Part shown: positions 8,241 through 17,467 of the stretch, one piece after another
How the letters are laid out: every line of letters begins with the position of its first letter
Position numbering within the stretch: the stretch's first letter is position 1
Source: Planctomycetia bacterium
GTDB lineage: Bacteria > Planctomycetota > Planctomycetia > Pirellulales > JALHLM01
Assembly (NCBI GenBank): GCA_034440135.1
Contig: JAWXBP010000388.1
Span: 1 to 38,715 of the forward strand
Length of the DNA stretch: 38,715 bases
Reading direction: 5' to 3'
The notes under the pieces: model-generated
Told to the model about the DNA's origin: nothing
Databases searched by the model: none
The model's input: only the letters and a program-made list of their open reading frames with translations
Made by a program: the position numbers and the translations under genes

Positions 8241-8376
8241 AACCGCGAAAGTCGCGAAATGGCGCGAAAAGGAAGCGAGTCCATGACTTTGCACAAGTTG
8301 AAAGTAGATTGCTTGCTATTCTCTGCGGTTCGACGGTAAAGTCATCCCTTCGCGTCGTTTCGCGCATTTCGCGGTT
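8241..8376. repeat. Inverted CGCGAAA-type repeat pair
   Basis: The left arm from 8241 (aaccgcgaaa, then cgcgaaa and gcgcgaaa units) and the right arm ending at 8376 are reverse complements over about 30 bp with a few mismatches. They enclose about 75 bp without a gene. The arrangement resembles a non-autonomous palindromic intergenic element. It sits between putA and the NHL-repeat gene and ends 29 bp before the latter's start. Confidence 0.6.
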
Positions 8377-8405
8377 CCACCTGATCTATCAACTTGAGTG
8401 CAAAC

Positions 8406-9488
8406 ATGATGACTCGCGCGCCGCTCTCATTGTCGTGGGCAATCTTCCTCGCGTTGGCGGCACAAGCGGACGCGGGACACGTCGAACGCGTTGCCGGTGG
8501 TGGAACTAAGCCAGCGGACGGTGTGCGCGGCATCGATGCGCAATTGAATGAGCCGTTCGCCGTGGCCTTCGATCGCGACGGACTGATGTACATCGCCGAG
8601 ATGGTCGGCGGGCGTATCCTGCGCGTTGATGCGGAGGGGATGATCGAAACGCTGGCTGGTCGCGAAGCAGAGGGCTTTGCCGGCGACGGCGGTGTGGCAA
8701 AAGACGCGGTGTTCAATGGCATGCATCACTTGGTTTATGGTCCCGGTCACGCGCTGCTCGTCGCGGATACGTTTAATCATCGCGTGCGTCGCCTTGATCT
8801 GGGAGCGATGACCATCGAACCGTTCGCGGGGAGCGCTCAAAAAGGTTTTGCCGGCGACGGCGGACCTGCGCTCTTGGCAGAGTTTGGGGATACCTATTGC
8901 CTCGCTTTCGGTCCGAACAACAAGGCGCTATACATCGCGGATCTCGACAATCGTCGGATTCGACGGATCGATATGGCGACGGGAGTTGTGAGCACGGTCG
9001 CCGGCAACGGTGAACAAGGAGTGCCGGAAGACGGTGCGACCGCCGTCGAGGCGCCGCTCGTCGACCCGCGCGCCGTGGCCGTGGACTCGCGCGGCAAGGT
9101 CTATGTCCTTGAGCGGGGAGGTCATGCGCTGCGAGTCGTCGGCCCAGGCGGCCGCATTCGCACGGTTGCCGGCACGGCTGAAAAAGGAAACACCGGCGAC
9201 GGCGGCGATGCACGGCTGGCGACGATGAACGGGCCGAAGCATCTTTGCGTCGACGCGAATGACGACGTGTTGATCGTCGACACGGAGAATCATGTTGTGC
9301 GCAAGTTCATCGCCAAGGACGGCAAGCTGGTCCGCATCGCCGGCGCCGCACGGCAGGGGCACGCGGGCGAGGGGGGCGATCCCTTGGAGCTCGAAATGAA
9401 TCGTCCGCACGGCGTGGCGATCGGCCCGGACGGAGCGTTGTACATCGCCGATAGCAGTAATCACCGGATTCTGAAAATCACGCCCTGA
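8406..9488 (+). CDS. Exported NHL-repeat beta-propeller protein
   Basis: The protein of about 360 residues has a signal peptide (MMTRAPLSLSWAIFLALAAQADA) and a series of repeats of roughly 55 residues. Each repeat carries an AG-x-GFAGDGG-like turn (AGREAEGFAGDGG, AGSAQKGFAGDGG, AGTAEKGNTGDGG, AGAARQGHAGEGG) and an LYIADxxNHRIRRID-like strand. This is the NHL-repeat pattern of a six-bladed propeller and implies an extracytoplasmic binding or scaffold role; no catalytic residues can be assigned. ATG 8406 was preferred to the upstream in-frame TTG 8394 because it gives a conventional signal peptide. Upstream is a repeat pair, downstream a phosphoglycerate mutase gene with its own likely promoter. 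Confidence 0.85.
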   Translation: MMTRAPLSLSWAIFLALAAQADAGHVERVAGGGTKPADGVRGIDAQLNEPFAVAFDRDGLMYIAEMVGGRILRVDAEGMIETLAGREAEGFAGDGGVAKDAVFNGMHHLVYGPGHALLVADTFNHRVRRLDLGAMTIEPFAGSAQKGFAGDGGPALLAEFGDTYCLAFGPNNKALYIADLDNRRIRRIDMATGVVSTVAGNGEQGVPEDGATAVEAPLVDPRAVAVDSRGKVYVLERGGHALRVVGPGGRIRTVAGTAEKGNTGDGGDARLATMNGPKHLCVDANDDVLIVDTENHVVRKFIAKDGKLVRIAGAARQGHAGEGGDPLELEMNRPHGVAIGPDGALYIADSSNHRILKITP

Positions 9489-9538
9489 CGCCCGGTTTTC
9501 GCGGCGTTTTCGCTGGCCGGCAGTCGCGTTGGCTCCGG

Positions 9539-9566
9539 TTGCGTTTCGGGCGTAAGCGGTTATCCT
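9539..9566 (+). promoter_or_regulatory. Possible promoter of the phosphoglycerate mutase gene
   Basis: TTGCGT (9539-9544) and TATCCT (9561-9566) are separated by 16 nt and lie 26 nt before the ATG at 9592. The match is partial; no other candidate in the 103-bp spacer is clearly better. Confidence 0.3.
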
Positions 9567-9591
9567 GCTTATTCTTTACGCGGGACCGCTC

Positions 9592-10800
9592 ATGAAATAT
9601 GCCATCATCATTCCGGACGGCTGCGCGGACGAGCCGCAGGCCACGTTGGGGGGAAAAACCCCGCTCCAGGCCGCGCGCACGCCGGCGATGGACGCCATCG
9701 CCGCCGCGGGCGTCGTCGGCCGGGCGAACAACGTGCCGGCCTCCCTGCCGGCCGGTTCGGACGTGGCAAATCTGAGCTTGTTGGGCTACGACCCGCTCCA
9801 GAATTTCACCGGCCGAGCGCCCTTGGAAGCCGCCGCGCAGGGCTTGGAACTAGGCCCGAATGACTGGGCGATCCGCTGCAATCTGGTGACGGTCGAACAG
9901 CAGATGATGCGCGACTTCACCGCCGGACACATTTCCACGGCAGAAGCGACGCAGTTGCTGGCCACGTGCCAGGAGCATCTGGGCGGGGACCAACTTCGCT
10001 TTGTGCCAGGCGTGAGCTACCGCAACTTGCTGTTGTACAAGCCTGGCGCAGGGCAGTCCCCGTTCAGCACCGACACTCGCGCGACACCGCCGCACGACTT
10101 GACGGACAAATCGGTGCTGGACGACTACCCGCGCGGGCCAGGCAGCGACGTATTGAATCAATTGATGTGCGACAGCGAGCCGCTGTTCGCGGATCATCCG
10201 GTGAATCGAGCGCGGATCGCGGCGGGTAAGCTGCCGGCGACGAATATCTGGCTCTGGGGGCAAGGCCGCCGCCCGGCGTTGCCCCCGTTCGCGGAGATGC
10301 ACGGCATTCAAGGCGCGATGATCACCGCGGTGGATCTTTTGCGTGGTTTGGCGGCGCTCTTAGGTTGGAAGCGAATTGAAGTCCCTGGGGCGACGGGCTA
10401 TCTCGATACGGACTACGCGGCGAAGGGACGCTATGCGATCGACGCGATCGGCAGCACCGATCTGATCTGCGTGCATGTCGAAGCGACGGACGAAGCGTCG
10501 CACGAAGGGCGGGCCGAGGCGAAGATCGAGGCGCTCGAGCAAATCGACCAGCACATCGTCGGGCCGCTGCACGAAGCTCTCAAGAAACAAGGCGAGTACC
10601 GTATCCTGGTTTCGCCGGATCACCCGACGCCGCTTAGAACCAAAACCCACAGCCACGGTTTCGTGCCGCTGGCGATCTGCGGCGCCGGCATCACGCCGGA
10701 CGCCGTGACGACGTACGACGAAGCGGCGGCCGGCGCTGCGGCGTTATCATTCGCCGAGGGGTGGCGGATGATGGATTACTTTCTGCATTTGAAACGGTGA
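9592..10800 (+). CDS. apgM: Cofactor-independent phosphoglycerate mutase, archaeal (ApgM) type
   Basis: The 402-aa protein is of the alkaline-phosphatase-like ApgM family, which interconverts 2- and 3-phosphoglycerate without 2,3-bisphosphoglycerate in glycolysis and gluconeogenesis. Family features: start MKYAIIIPDGCADEP (metal-binding Asp), TPLQAARTPAMDAIAAAGVVG, the DVANLSLLGYDP motif with the nucleophile Ser region, GRAPLEAAAQGL, and C-terminal metal ligands in VHVEATDEASHEG and SPDHPTPLRTKTHSHGFVPL. The length matches the family. A related phosphonopyruvate decarboxylase/homoserine kinase-like subgroup is hard to exclude. That matters because aspartate kinase is the next gene, and ApgM-like homoserine kinases are known from bacteria without ThrB. 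The spacer to lysC carries an inverted repeat. Confidence 0.82.
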   Translation: MKYAIIIPDGCADEPQATLGGKTPLQAARTPAMDAIAAAGVVGRANNVPASLPAGSDVANLSLLGYDPLQNFTGRAPLEAAAQGLELGPNDWAIRCNLVTVEQQMMRDFTAGHISTAEATQLLATCQEHLGGDQLRFVPGVSYRNLLLYKPGAGQSPFSTDTRATPPHDLTDKSVLDDYPRGPGSDVLNQLMCDSEPLFADHPVNRARIAAGKLPATNIWLWGQGRRPALPPFAEMHGIQGAMITAVDLLRGLAALLGWKRIEVPGATGYLDTDYAAKGRYAIDAIGSTDLICVHVEATDEASHEGRAEAKIEALEQIDQHIVGPLHEALKKQGEYRILVSPDHPTPLRTKTHSHGFVPLAICGAGITPDAVTTYDEAAAGAAALSFAEGWRMMDYFLHLKR

Positions 10801-10816
10801 CGAGAGTCATTGTTTC

Positions 10817-10947
10817 TTCACCACAGAGACACGGAGACACGGAGAAGGCGAGACTTAGTGCTAGTAGCCGTTCGGCGAGTCGACTCCTGCATGCAAGCCA
10901 AGTCACGCATCCTCTTCCTCTCCGTGCCTCCGTGTCTCCGTGGTGAA
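10817..10947. repeat. Inverted CACGGAGACACGGAG-type repeat pair
   Basis: The left arm (10817-10852) and right arm (10911-10947) are reverse complements over about 35 bp with a handful of mismatches. Each carries repeated CACGGAG units (ccacagagacacggagac and its complement). They enclose about 60 bp with no gene. It resembles a miniature inverted-repeat element inserted between apgM and the aspartate kinase gene. I recall similar CACGGAG-rich spacers in other planctomycete-like genomes, but did not check this. Confidence 0.6.
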
Positions 10948-10988
10948 TCTCAGTATTCCTCACGTGGCACTTCAGGTTTCAGTTCAAC

Positions 10989-12764
10989 ATGCCATTGATC
11001 GTCCAAAAATTCGGCGGCACCAGCGTTGCCGATAGCCAGAAGATTCTGGCCGCTGCGCGGCGCGCGATTCGCGCGCAGCAGGCCGGCAACCAGGTCGTCA
11101 TGGTCGTGAGCGCCATGGGGCACAACACGGATATGCTCGTCGATCTGGCCCAGCAAATCAACGACGACCCGCCTGCCCGGGAGATGGACATGCTGCTCTC
11201 CACGGGCGAGCAAGTCAGCGTCGCGTTGATGGCCATGGCCGTCGAGGCGCTCGGTGCAAAGGCCATCAGCTTCACCGGCGCGCAGATCGGCATCAAGACC
11301 GACAGCACGCACACCAAGGCGCGGATTCGCTCGATCAGCACCGAGCGGATGCGGAAGGCGCTCGACGAAGGGCGGATCGTGATCGCCGCCGGGTTTCAGG
11401 GCATCGACGAGGACTACAACATCACCACGCTCGGCCGCGGCGGCAGCGATACAACCGCCGTGGCCCTGGCCGCGGTGCTCAACGCGGACGCCTGCGAAAT
11501 CTACACCGACGTGGACGGCGTCTACACGACCGATCCGCGCCTGTTGCCCGAAGCCCGGCGGATGACGCGTGTCAGTTACGACGAGATGCTGGAATTGGCC
11601 AGCCTCGGCGCAGGCGTGATGCATAGCCGATCGATTGAATTCGGCAAGAAGTTCGACGTGCCGATTCACGTCCGCAGCAGCTTTACCGATATTCCCGGCA
11701 CGATGATCGTCGCCGAGAGCGAAGTGCCCGGCCAGGCCGTCGGCGGTGCGGCGCTGACGAAAGACGAAGCCCGGGTTACCGTGGCGAGCCTGCCTGATCG
11801 CCCGGGGACGAGCCTGGCGCTGTTTTCCAAAATCGCCGCGAAAAACATCTCAGTTGACATGATCGTGCAGAACGTCGGCGCCGATGGAAAGGCGGATATT
11901 TCGTTCACAGTCGTGCGCAACGATCTACAGAACACGCTCCGGGCCGTCGAAGAAGCGGCCCGAGAGCTCGGCGCTGGGGGCGTGTCGCATGACGACAACG
12001 TCTCGAAAGTGTCGGTGGTCGGTCTCGGCATGGCGACGCAAACTGGCGTCGCCGATCGCATGTTCCGGGCGCTCGCCAAGGCCGGCGTGAACATCGTGAT
12101 GATCACCACGAGCGAAATCAAAATCTCCGTACTCGTTTCGCGCGAGCACTCCCAAGCGGCGCTTCGCGCGGTACACCAGGCGTTCGAGTTGGAAAAACCG
12201 CCGGTGCAGCCAGTCGTCGCGACGACGTCACAACCGTCCGCCGCGCCGTCGGACATCATGGCCGTCGTGCGACGACTGCAAGGCATGGAAGACTTAACGA
12301 TTGACGACGTGACACTCGACGATCGACAGGCTCGCGTGACCATCACCGGCGTGCCGGATGCGCCGGGCGTGGCCGCGCAGGTCTTTGAGGAAGTCGCGGC
12401 GGCCGGCGTGTTCGTGGACATGATCGTGCAGAGCTACGGGGCTGGCGGCAAGGCGGACCTGAGCTTTACGGCGCCGCACAAGTCGCTGAAGACGTCGCTG
12501 GAAGTGGCGGAGCGATTGGCCAAGCAATTTGGCTGCCGCGGCGTGACGTACGCCACGAAGGTGGCCAAGCTCTCCGTCTCCGGCATCGGGATGCGCAGTC
12601 ACACGGAAGTGGCCATTCGCATGTTCCGCTGCCTGGCGGACGCCGGCATCAACGTCGAGATGATCAATACCAGCGAAGTGCGCGTGAACGTCGTTGTCGA
12701 CGGAGCCGCGGGCGAGAAGGCCCTGGCCTGTTTGCAAGCGGCGTTTCAGGATGTCCGCGGGTAG
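10989..12764 (+). CDS. lysC: Aspartate kinase with four ACT domains
   Basis: The 591-aa aspartokinase phosphorylates aspartate, the first step toward lysine, threonine and methionine. The kinase domain (residues 1-250) has KFGGTSVAD at the N terminus, FQGIDEDYNITTLGRGGSDTTA, and EIYTDVDGVYTTDPR. Two ACT pairs follow: about 258-395 (VASLPDRPGTSLALF, then VSVVGLGMATQTGVADRMF) and about 440-585 (ITGVPDAPGVAAQVF, then LSVSGIGMRSHTEVAIRMF). The second pair looks like a duplicate of the first. Most bacterial LysC proteins have two ACT domains; four occur in cyanobacterial-type enzymes. Feedback inhibition by lysine and/or threonine is expected but not readable from sequence. No L-box or other riboswitch was recognised upstream; the spacer holds only a repeat element. 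Confidence 0.93.
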   Translation: MPLIVQKFGGTSVADSQKILAAARRAIRAQQAGNQVVMVVSAMGHNTDMLVDLAQQINDDPPAREMDMLLSTGEQVSVALMAMAVEALGAKAISFTGAQIGIKTDSTHTKARIRSISTERMRKALDEGRIVIAAGFQGIDEDYNITTLGRGGSDTTAVALAAVLNADACEIYTDVDGVYTTDPRLLPEARRMTRVSYDEMLELASLGAGVMHSRSIEFGKKFDVPIHVRSSFTDIPGTMIVAESEVPGQAVGGAALTKDEARVTVASLPDRPGTSLALFSKIAAKNISVDMIVQNVGADGKADISFTVVRNDLQNTLRAVEEAARELGAGGVSHDDNVSKVSVVGLGMATQTGVADRMFRALAKAGVNIVMITTSEIKISVLVSREHSQAALRAVHQAFELEKPPVQPVVATTSQPSAAPSDIMAVVRRLQGMEDLTIDDVTLDDRQARVTITGVPDAPGVAAQVFEEVAAAGVFVDMIVQSYGAGGKADLSFTAPHKSLKTSLEVAERLAKQFGCRGVTYATKVAKLSVSGIGMRSHTEVAIRMFRCLADAGINVEMINTSEVRVNVVVDGAAGEKALACLQAAFQDVRG

Positions 12765-12788
12765 TTCGCTTCGATTACACTAGAACGT

Positions 12789-12930
12789 GGGTGCCTGGGG
12801 CTGAGGCAGGCAGCGTATGCAACCAAGTCGAAACGGCTGGGGAATCGCGGCGATTTGTTGACACGTCTAGCAAAGCCCCAGTGGTTGCGCCATGGCGACC
12901 GCGCCTCCGGTGCCCCTGCCCCAGGCACCC
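12789..12930. mobile_element. 142-bp MITE-like element, copy 1
   Basis: Perfect 13-bp terminal inverted repeats, gggtgcctggggc (12789-12801) and gccccaggcaccc (12918-12930), bound 142 bp without a gene. The reverse complement of this copy aligns along its length with a second element at 36437-36578 of the same length. Shared internal blocks include aggggca, the ctggggctt block and ga(t)ccccagc. No transposase is encoded, so it would be non-autonomous. No target-site duplication could be read with confidence. Confidence 0.65.
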
Positions 12931-12964
12931 GCGCTCGAAGTTGCATTGCCAATGGATAAACGCG

Positions 12965-13447
12965 ATGGTGAGCGAAAACCCCTACGAATCGCCGCGTTCG
13001 CAAGACTCCAACGGTGTTCAAAGCGAAACGCCGTCGCTTGGATTTCGTTGCTTGCGTGCGATCGTCCTTGGCACGCTTGGCTACAGCGCGTATGCCGTAG
13101 CACAAACCATCAACATGCCAACACGCTATTGGTACGCCAATCTTTTCCATCCATTGTATCTGATCGGATTGAACGTTGCGGCGGCCTTTGCTGGCTCTGA
13201 GTTGCTAGTGGCGGACGCTTGGTCCCTAAGAAGTTCAGTTTTGCGGAGGATCATCGTTTCCTCCTTACTGATGCTCCCCGCTTGTTTGATCGGCGGAGCG
13301 ATTGGAGAAGTCTTTGCACGCCCCTTGCCGAACAATATGATGATACATGATTCTCGGCCAGCGGTCTTCGTCAGCGTTGTGACGGGCCTTATCTTGATGC
13401 TATGCGCGCGGATGTATCTTCGCCGCTCGTCCAGGCCATTACACTGA
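12965..13447 (+). CDS. Small multi-pass membrane protein with NPYESP N terminus
   Basis: The 160-aa protein starts MVSENPYESPRSQDS, an N-terminal signature I associate with small planctomycete membrane proteins. Three or four hydrophobic segments follow: AIVLGTLGYSAYAVAQ, YLIGLNVAAAFAGSELLV, IIVSSLLMLPACLIGGAIG and AVFVSVVTGLILMLCARMYL. It ends in a basic tail. No enzymatic motif is visible and the function is unknown. ATG 12965 was chosen over in-frame starts from 12791 on because those lie inside the MITE-like element. It converges on the minus-strand gene at 13463 with only 15 bp between stop codons. Confidence 0.7.
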   Translation: MVSENPYESPRSQDSNGVQSETPSLGFRCLRAIVLGTLGYSAYAVAQTINMPTRYWYANLFHPLYLIGLNVAAAFAGSELLVADAWSLRSSVLRRIIVSSLLMLPACLIGGAIGEVFARPLPNNMMIHDSRPAVFVSVVTGLILMLCARMYLRRSSRPLH

Positions 13448-13462
13448 ACACTTCAATCTCGC

Positions 13463-14539
13463 CTAATACATCGCCGTCTTGGCTTTCGCCGGTTTCCCTC
13501 CCGGCAGGGGCAGTGCGCGAATCGCTTCATCATAGTCGATGACATAGCGCCACCAACTGTTGTGGAAGCCGTCGGTTTCGCCTTGGTTGTTCGGCAGATG
13601 GGCCAGCCACCAGCGTTGGTAGTTGAGGTGGTGCGGCTCGCCCCAGGTGGCGCAGCTTACCATCGACTTCTTGCCGGTCACGTGCGGATAGTTGAGCCAA
13701 TCTTCCGCGGCGCTCAGCACTTCTTTCACCTGTGAGTAATCGTAGCCGTCCTCGGCATTCGGACCGCCGTGAACGTTGCCGACCTGGGCGTTGTCCGGGT
13801 ATTCCTTGGCTTGCCGCGTGAAGCGCGACCACGGATTGCTGGCGTCTTTCGTATCCCAAGCGCCGCGGCCGACGGTGATCGAGAGCATCCCTTCGCAGCG
13901 ATGGCCGAAACTATGCAGGGCGTTGTCCTCGCCGACTTCGTAGTTGAAGCCCAGCACCGCGACCGTGCGGCCGCAATCGGGAATGTCGTACGGGCGATAG
14001 AACCAAGGATTGTCGGACTGGTACTGCACGATGTCGCCCGGAATCTTGAACGCGTATTCGTCGAAGCCGAAGTACGGCGCGCCCCAGACCCAGATTTCGT
14101 CGACATCGCCGCTGGTCACGCGCCTGGCGAGATCGGCGTCTTCGAACAATTCCTTGTAACTGGCCGCATCGGGCTGATGTACAAGTTCGCGGTTTTTCCA
14201 CATCGCCAGGAACGACTCGTCGTCGTAGCGAAAGCCGTCCCGCTTCGCTGAAAAGACGTCGACGTCGATCCAATCGACCAACTGGTAGTCCGCGTAGCCG
14301 GCGCTGGACTCGCGCAGATAGCCGATTAACTTCTCGGTCATCGGCCGCGGGTCGTTCCAGCCCATGTGCTGAGACAGACGCTGGTTTCCCTGCGATTTGA
14401 GCGGGGGATCGTAGCAGACGACGATCACTCTGACGGTGCGCTTGCCCGCAATGCGTTGGATTTGCTCGCGAGGCGCTGCCCAGGCTGAGGGAGTGAAATA
14501 CGCCAGGCACGGCAGGGCCAGGAAGGTTCGTCGTTGCAC
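13463..14539 (-). CDS. Exported protein of unknown family with Tat-like signal
   Basis: The 358-aa protein starts at GTG 14539, with GAGAGG 5 nt upstream. It begins MQRRTFLALPCLAYFTPSAWA; RRTFLA resembles a twin-arginine motif and AWA-AP a signal-peptidase I site. The mature part is aromatic- and acid-rich with conserved-looking motifs: VCYDPPLKSQGNQRLS, GDVDEIWVWGAPYFGFDEY, HSFGHRCEGMLS, VHGGPNAEDGYDYSQ and CATWGEPHHLNYQRWWLAHLP. The many Trp, His and Asp residues suggest a folded extracytoplasmic domain, perhaps metal- or sugar-binding, but I do not recognise the family. It is flanked by an unrelated membrane protein gene and a small unknown gene. Confidence 0.75.
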   Translation of the reverse strand: MQRRTFLALPCLAYFTPSAWAAPREQIQRIAGKRTVRVIVVCYDPPLKSQGNQRLSQHMGWNDPRPMTEKLIGYLRESSAGYADYQLVDWIDVDVFSAKRDGFRYDDESFLAMWKNRELVHQPDAASYKELFEDADLARRVTSGDVDEIWVWGAPYFGFDEYAFKIPGDIVQYQSDNPWFYRPYDIPDCGRTVAVLGFNYEVGEDNALHSFGHRCEGMLSITVGRGAWDTKDASNPWSRFTRQAKEYPDNAQVGNVHGGPNAEDGYDYSQVKEVLSAAEDWLNYPHVTGKKSMVSCATWGEPHHLNYQRWWLAHLPNNQGETDGFHNSWWRYVIDYDEAIRALPLPGGKPAKAKTAMY

Positions 14540-14709
14540 GTACGCCTCTCGTCAGCGCGGTGATTTCAGATACCGGAGCGCTGCCAGCTTAGACTGCCGC
14601 ACGGCGGAAGACAACGACTTGGGAATTCCTCGGAAAAGCCGATATTGGCCCAAACAAGGCGAGCCAGCGAAGCTGCCCCTCCACCGGCTCGGACGTCAAA
14701 TTCGGGACA

Positions 14710-14949
14710 TCAGCAAGTCACGTCGTAGCACGACTCGTGGAGTCGGTGCATTACGCGTTCGAGTGCGGCCAACTCGTGTTGCAAGGTGGCAGAATCCTCG
14801 GGCAACTTTTCCTGCCGCAAGTTGCGTCTCAGTTCGCAAATGCGGCGTTCGACCACTCGGGTCAAGACCGCGTCGTCATTGTGTTCTAGCAGCAGAAACA
14901 TGGCCCACATCCTTTCGTCAGCGACGCTCGGTGCGCCGACATCCTTCAT
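14710..14949 (-). CDS. Small hypothetical protein
   Basis: The 79-aa frame starts MKDVGAPSVADERMW at 14949 and is mostly helical and charged (MFLLLEHNDDAVLTRVVERRICELRRN, then LQHELAALERVMHRLHESCYDVTC). GC-rich third positions and the even amino-acid mix suggest a real gene. No known domain is recognised. The upstream extension to 15030 is Pro/Ala-rich and probably not translated. Only a weak ribosome-binding site is visible. It lies 119 bp downstream of the hsp20 gene on the same strand and could be co-transcribed with it. Confidence 0.5.
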   Translation of the reverse strand: MKDVGAPSVADERMWAMFLLLEHNDDAVLTRVVERRICELRRNLRQEKLPEDSATLQHELAALERVMHRLHESCYDVTC

Positions 14950-15068
14950 CGGGGCGGCGCCATCAGGGAGCGGTGGCGCCGCGAGTCCGCATCGTCTAGG
15001 TTTCAGTTGACGGGTTGATGCTCCCTTCAACCTTCTACGCAGGCGACGGCCTGCGCAGCCAAGAAAGT

Positions 15069-15521
15069 TCAGGTTTTCACCTCAACACGTCTCGGCCGGG
15101 CTTCGGCGGTCTTGGGGACGGTCACCCTCAGCACGCCCGTTTTGTACTCCGCTGCGACCTTGTCCTCGGCGACCGTGGCCGGCAGCGGAATCACACGGCG
15201 GAATTCACCGTAGCTCCGCTCGACGCGATGAAATGTCTTCCCCTTTTCTTCCTTCTCCTCTTTCTTTTCCCCGGAGATCCACAGCGCTCCGTTCTTGACT
15301 TCCACATTGAAGTCCTCAGGCTTCATGCCTGGCAGTTCCACGGTGATCTCCACGCCCTCCGCGTTCTCGACGACGTTGACCGTGGGGACGAACGCGCCTT
15401 CGAGGCTCATCCAGCGATCATCTTCGCTGAGCATGCCCTCGACGAATCGCCCAAAATCACGTTCCAGGCGGCCCAGCGTGCGGGGCAGCCTCTCCGTCCA
15501 AGGAACCATTGTGCGTGCCAT
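15069..15521 (-). CDS. Small heat shock protein, Hsp20/alpha-crystallin family
   Basis: The 150-aa protein is an ATP-independent holdase chaperone. It has a variable N-terminal arm (MARTMVPWTERLPRTLGRLERDFGRFVEGML) and an alpha-crystallin domain of about 95 residues with ITVELPGMKPEDFNVEVKNGALWISGEKK and GEFRRVIPLPATVAEDKVAAEYKTGVLRVTVPK, the latter holding the A-x-x-x-N/K-GVL signature. It ends in a short tail. The start at 15521 is set by a strong AGGAGG (15533-15528), 6 nt before ATG. A perfect 7-bp hairpin (15534-15553) touches that site and a second lies at 15576-15593, so leader RNA structure may affect translation. No CIRCE element or clear sigma-32 promoter was seen. Confidence 0.92.
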   Translation of the reverse strand: MARTMVPWTERLPRTLGRLERDFGRFVEGMLSEDDRWMSLEGAFVPTVNVVENAEGVEITVELPGMKPEDFNVEVKNGALWISGEKKEEKEEKGKTFHRVERSYGEFRRVIPLPATVAEDKVAAEYKTGVLRVTVPKTAEARPRRVEVKT

Positions 15522-15533
15522 GACAGACCTCCT

Positions 15534-15593
15534 GCGAAGCACCCTCGCTTCGCCCCTCAAAGCCTTGCGACCGCCGCCGGGCGAACGCCCGGC
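15534..15593 (-). promoter_or_regulatory. Leader hairpins upstream of hsp20
   Basis: Hairpin A pairs 15534-15540 with 15547-15553 (gcgaagc/gcttcgc, 7 bp, 6-nt loop) and abuts the AGGAGG ribosome-binding site. Hairpin B pairs 15576-15583 with 15586-15593 (gccgggcg/cgcccggc). Small heat shock genes often carry RNA thermometers (ROSE, fourU), but here the ribosome-binding site itself is not visibly base-paired, so a thermometer role is only a possibility. Confidence 0.35.
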
Positions 15594-16159
15594 CGTCGCA
15601 CTGTGCAGAAGTTTCATTTCGTGAATAGATAGATAGTTGCAAAATCCGGGCCGTTTGTGGCGATTCGACGCGTGATTGCAACGACTATGCCTGGCACAAG
15701 CTACGTTACGCCTCCACGAGCGAATCGCGGACGTTGATGTGCGAAAAGCGCGCACGCGGCGCGCACCGCGCGCGACCATACGATCGCCGGACGTTTCCTG
15801 GGATTTCTGAGAACCGATTCTGCCCCGCAATCGTAGTAAGAGTAGAAGGAGCAAGACCAAGTAACGGGCAAAAACAAACGGTGACGCGGCAACGAGGAGT
15901 TCCCTCACCGAAGTGTTAGAAGGAGGCGCAAAGTTTGATCTGCTCGGCATGTCGGAAGTTGAGCCTCGAGGGCGTGGAGTGAGTTTCGCACATACGAGGC
16001 GCGCCTAGCGAGCGTCGCATCCTGCCTGCGGGTAACCAGCGACTCACGCTCCCACGAGGCTCGGGGCTTTGGTTCTTCGGTAGTAGTTTTGACATGCACG
16101 GCCGGCGGAAACGTCGGCCGTTGGCGTTTACGCGGGTCCGGGAGCAGGGGCGAAAGGGG

Positions 16160-16165
16160 TATACT
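16160..16165 (+). promoter_or_regulatory. Possible -10 box of the cysteine desulfurase gene
   Basis: TATACT lies 42 nt before ATG 16208. No good -35 hexamer is seen 16-18 nt upstream, so the call is weak. Confidence 0.3.
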
Positions 16166-16207
16166 GCGCTAGTTGTCTCCCCTCTGACTTTCCATCGCGG
16201 CGTACTG

Positions 16208-17449
<1,242 letters not shown>

Positions 17450-17467
17450 CTTTCCCTGCGTGAAATC

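Larger units (their letters stand above)
15522..16207. other. Long divergent spacer between hsp20 and the cysteine desulfurase gene
   Basis: No convincing gene lies in these 686 bp. Toward hsp20 it holds the ribosome-binding site, two leader hairpins (15534-15553 and 15576-15593) and a short gatagatagat run near 15627-15637. Toward the desulfurase gene it holds a TATACT box at 16160-16165. A 64-codon minus-strand frame (15905-16099) has no recognisable features and was not called. Confidence 0.5.

Noticed and set aside
10801-10988. Lysine riboswitch (L-box) upstream of lysC
   Set aside because: The spacer is almost wholly taken up by the CACGGAG inverted repeat, and no L-box-like conserved core was seen.
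15905-16099. 64-codon minus-strand frame upstream of sufS
   Set aside because: Basic, without recognisable features or ribosome-binding site; a chance open frame cannot be excluded.
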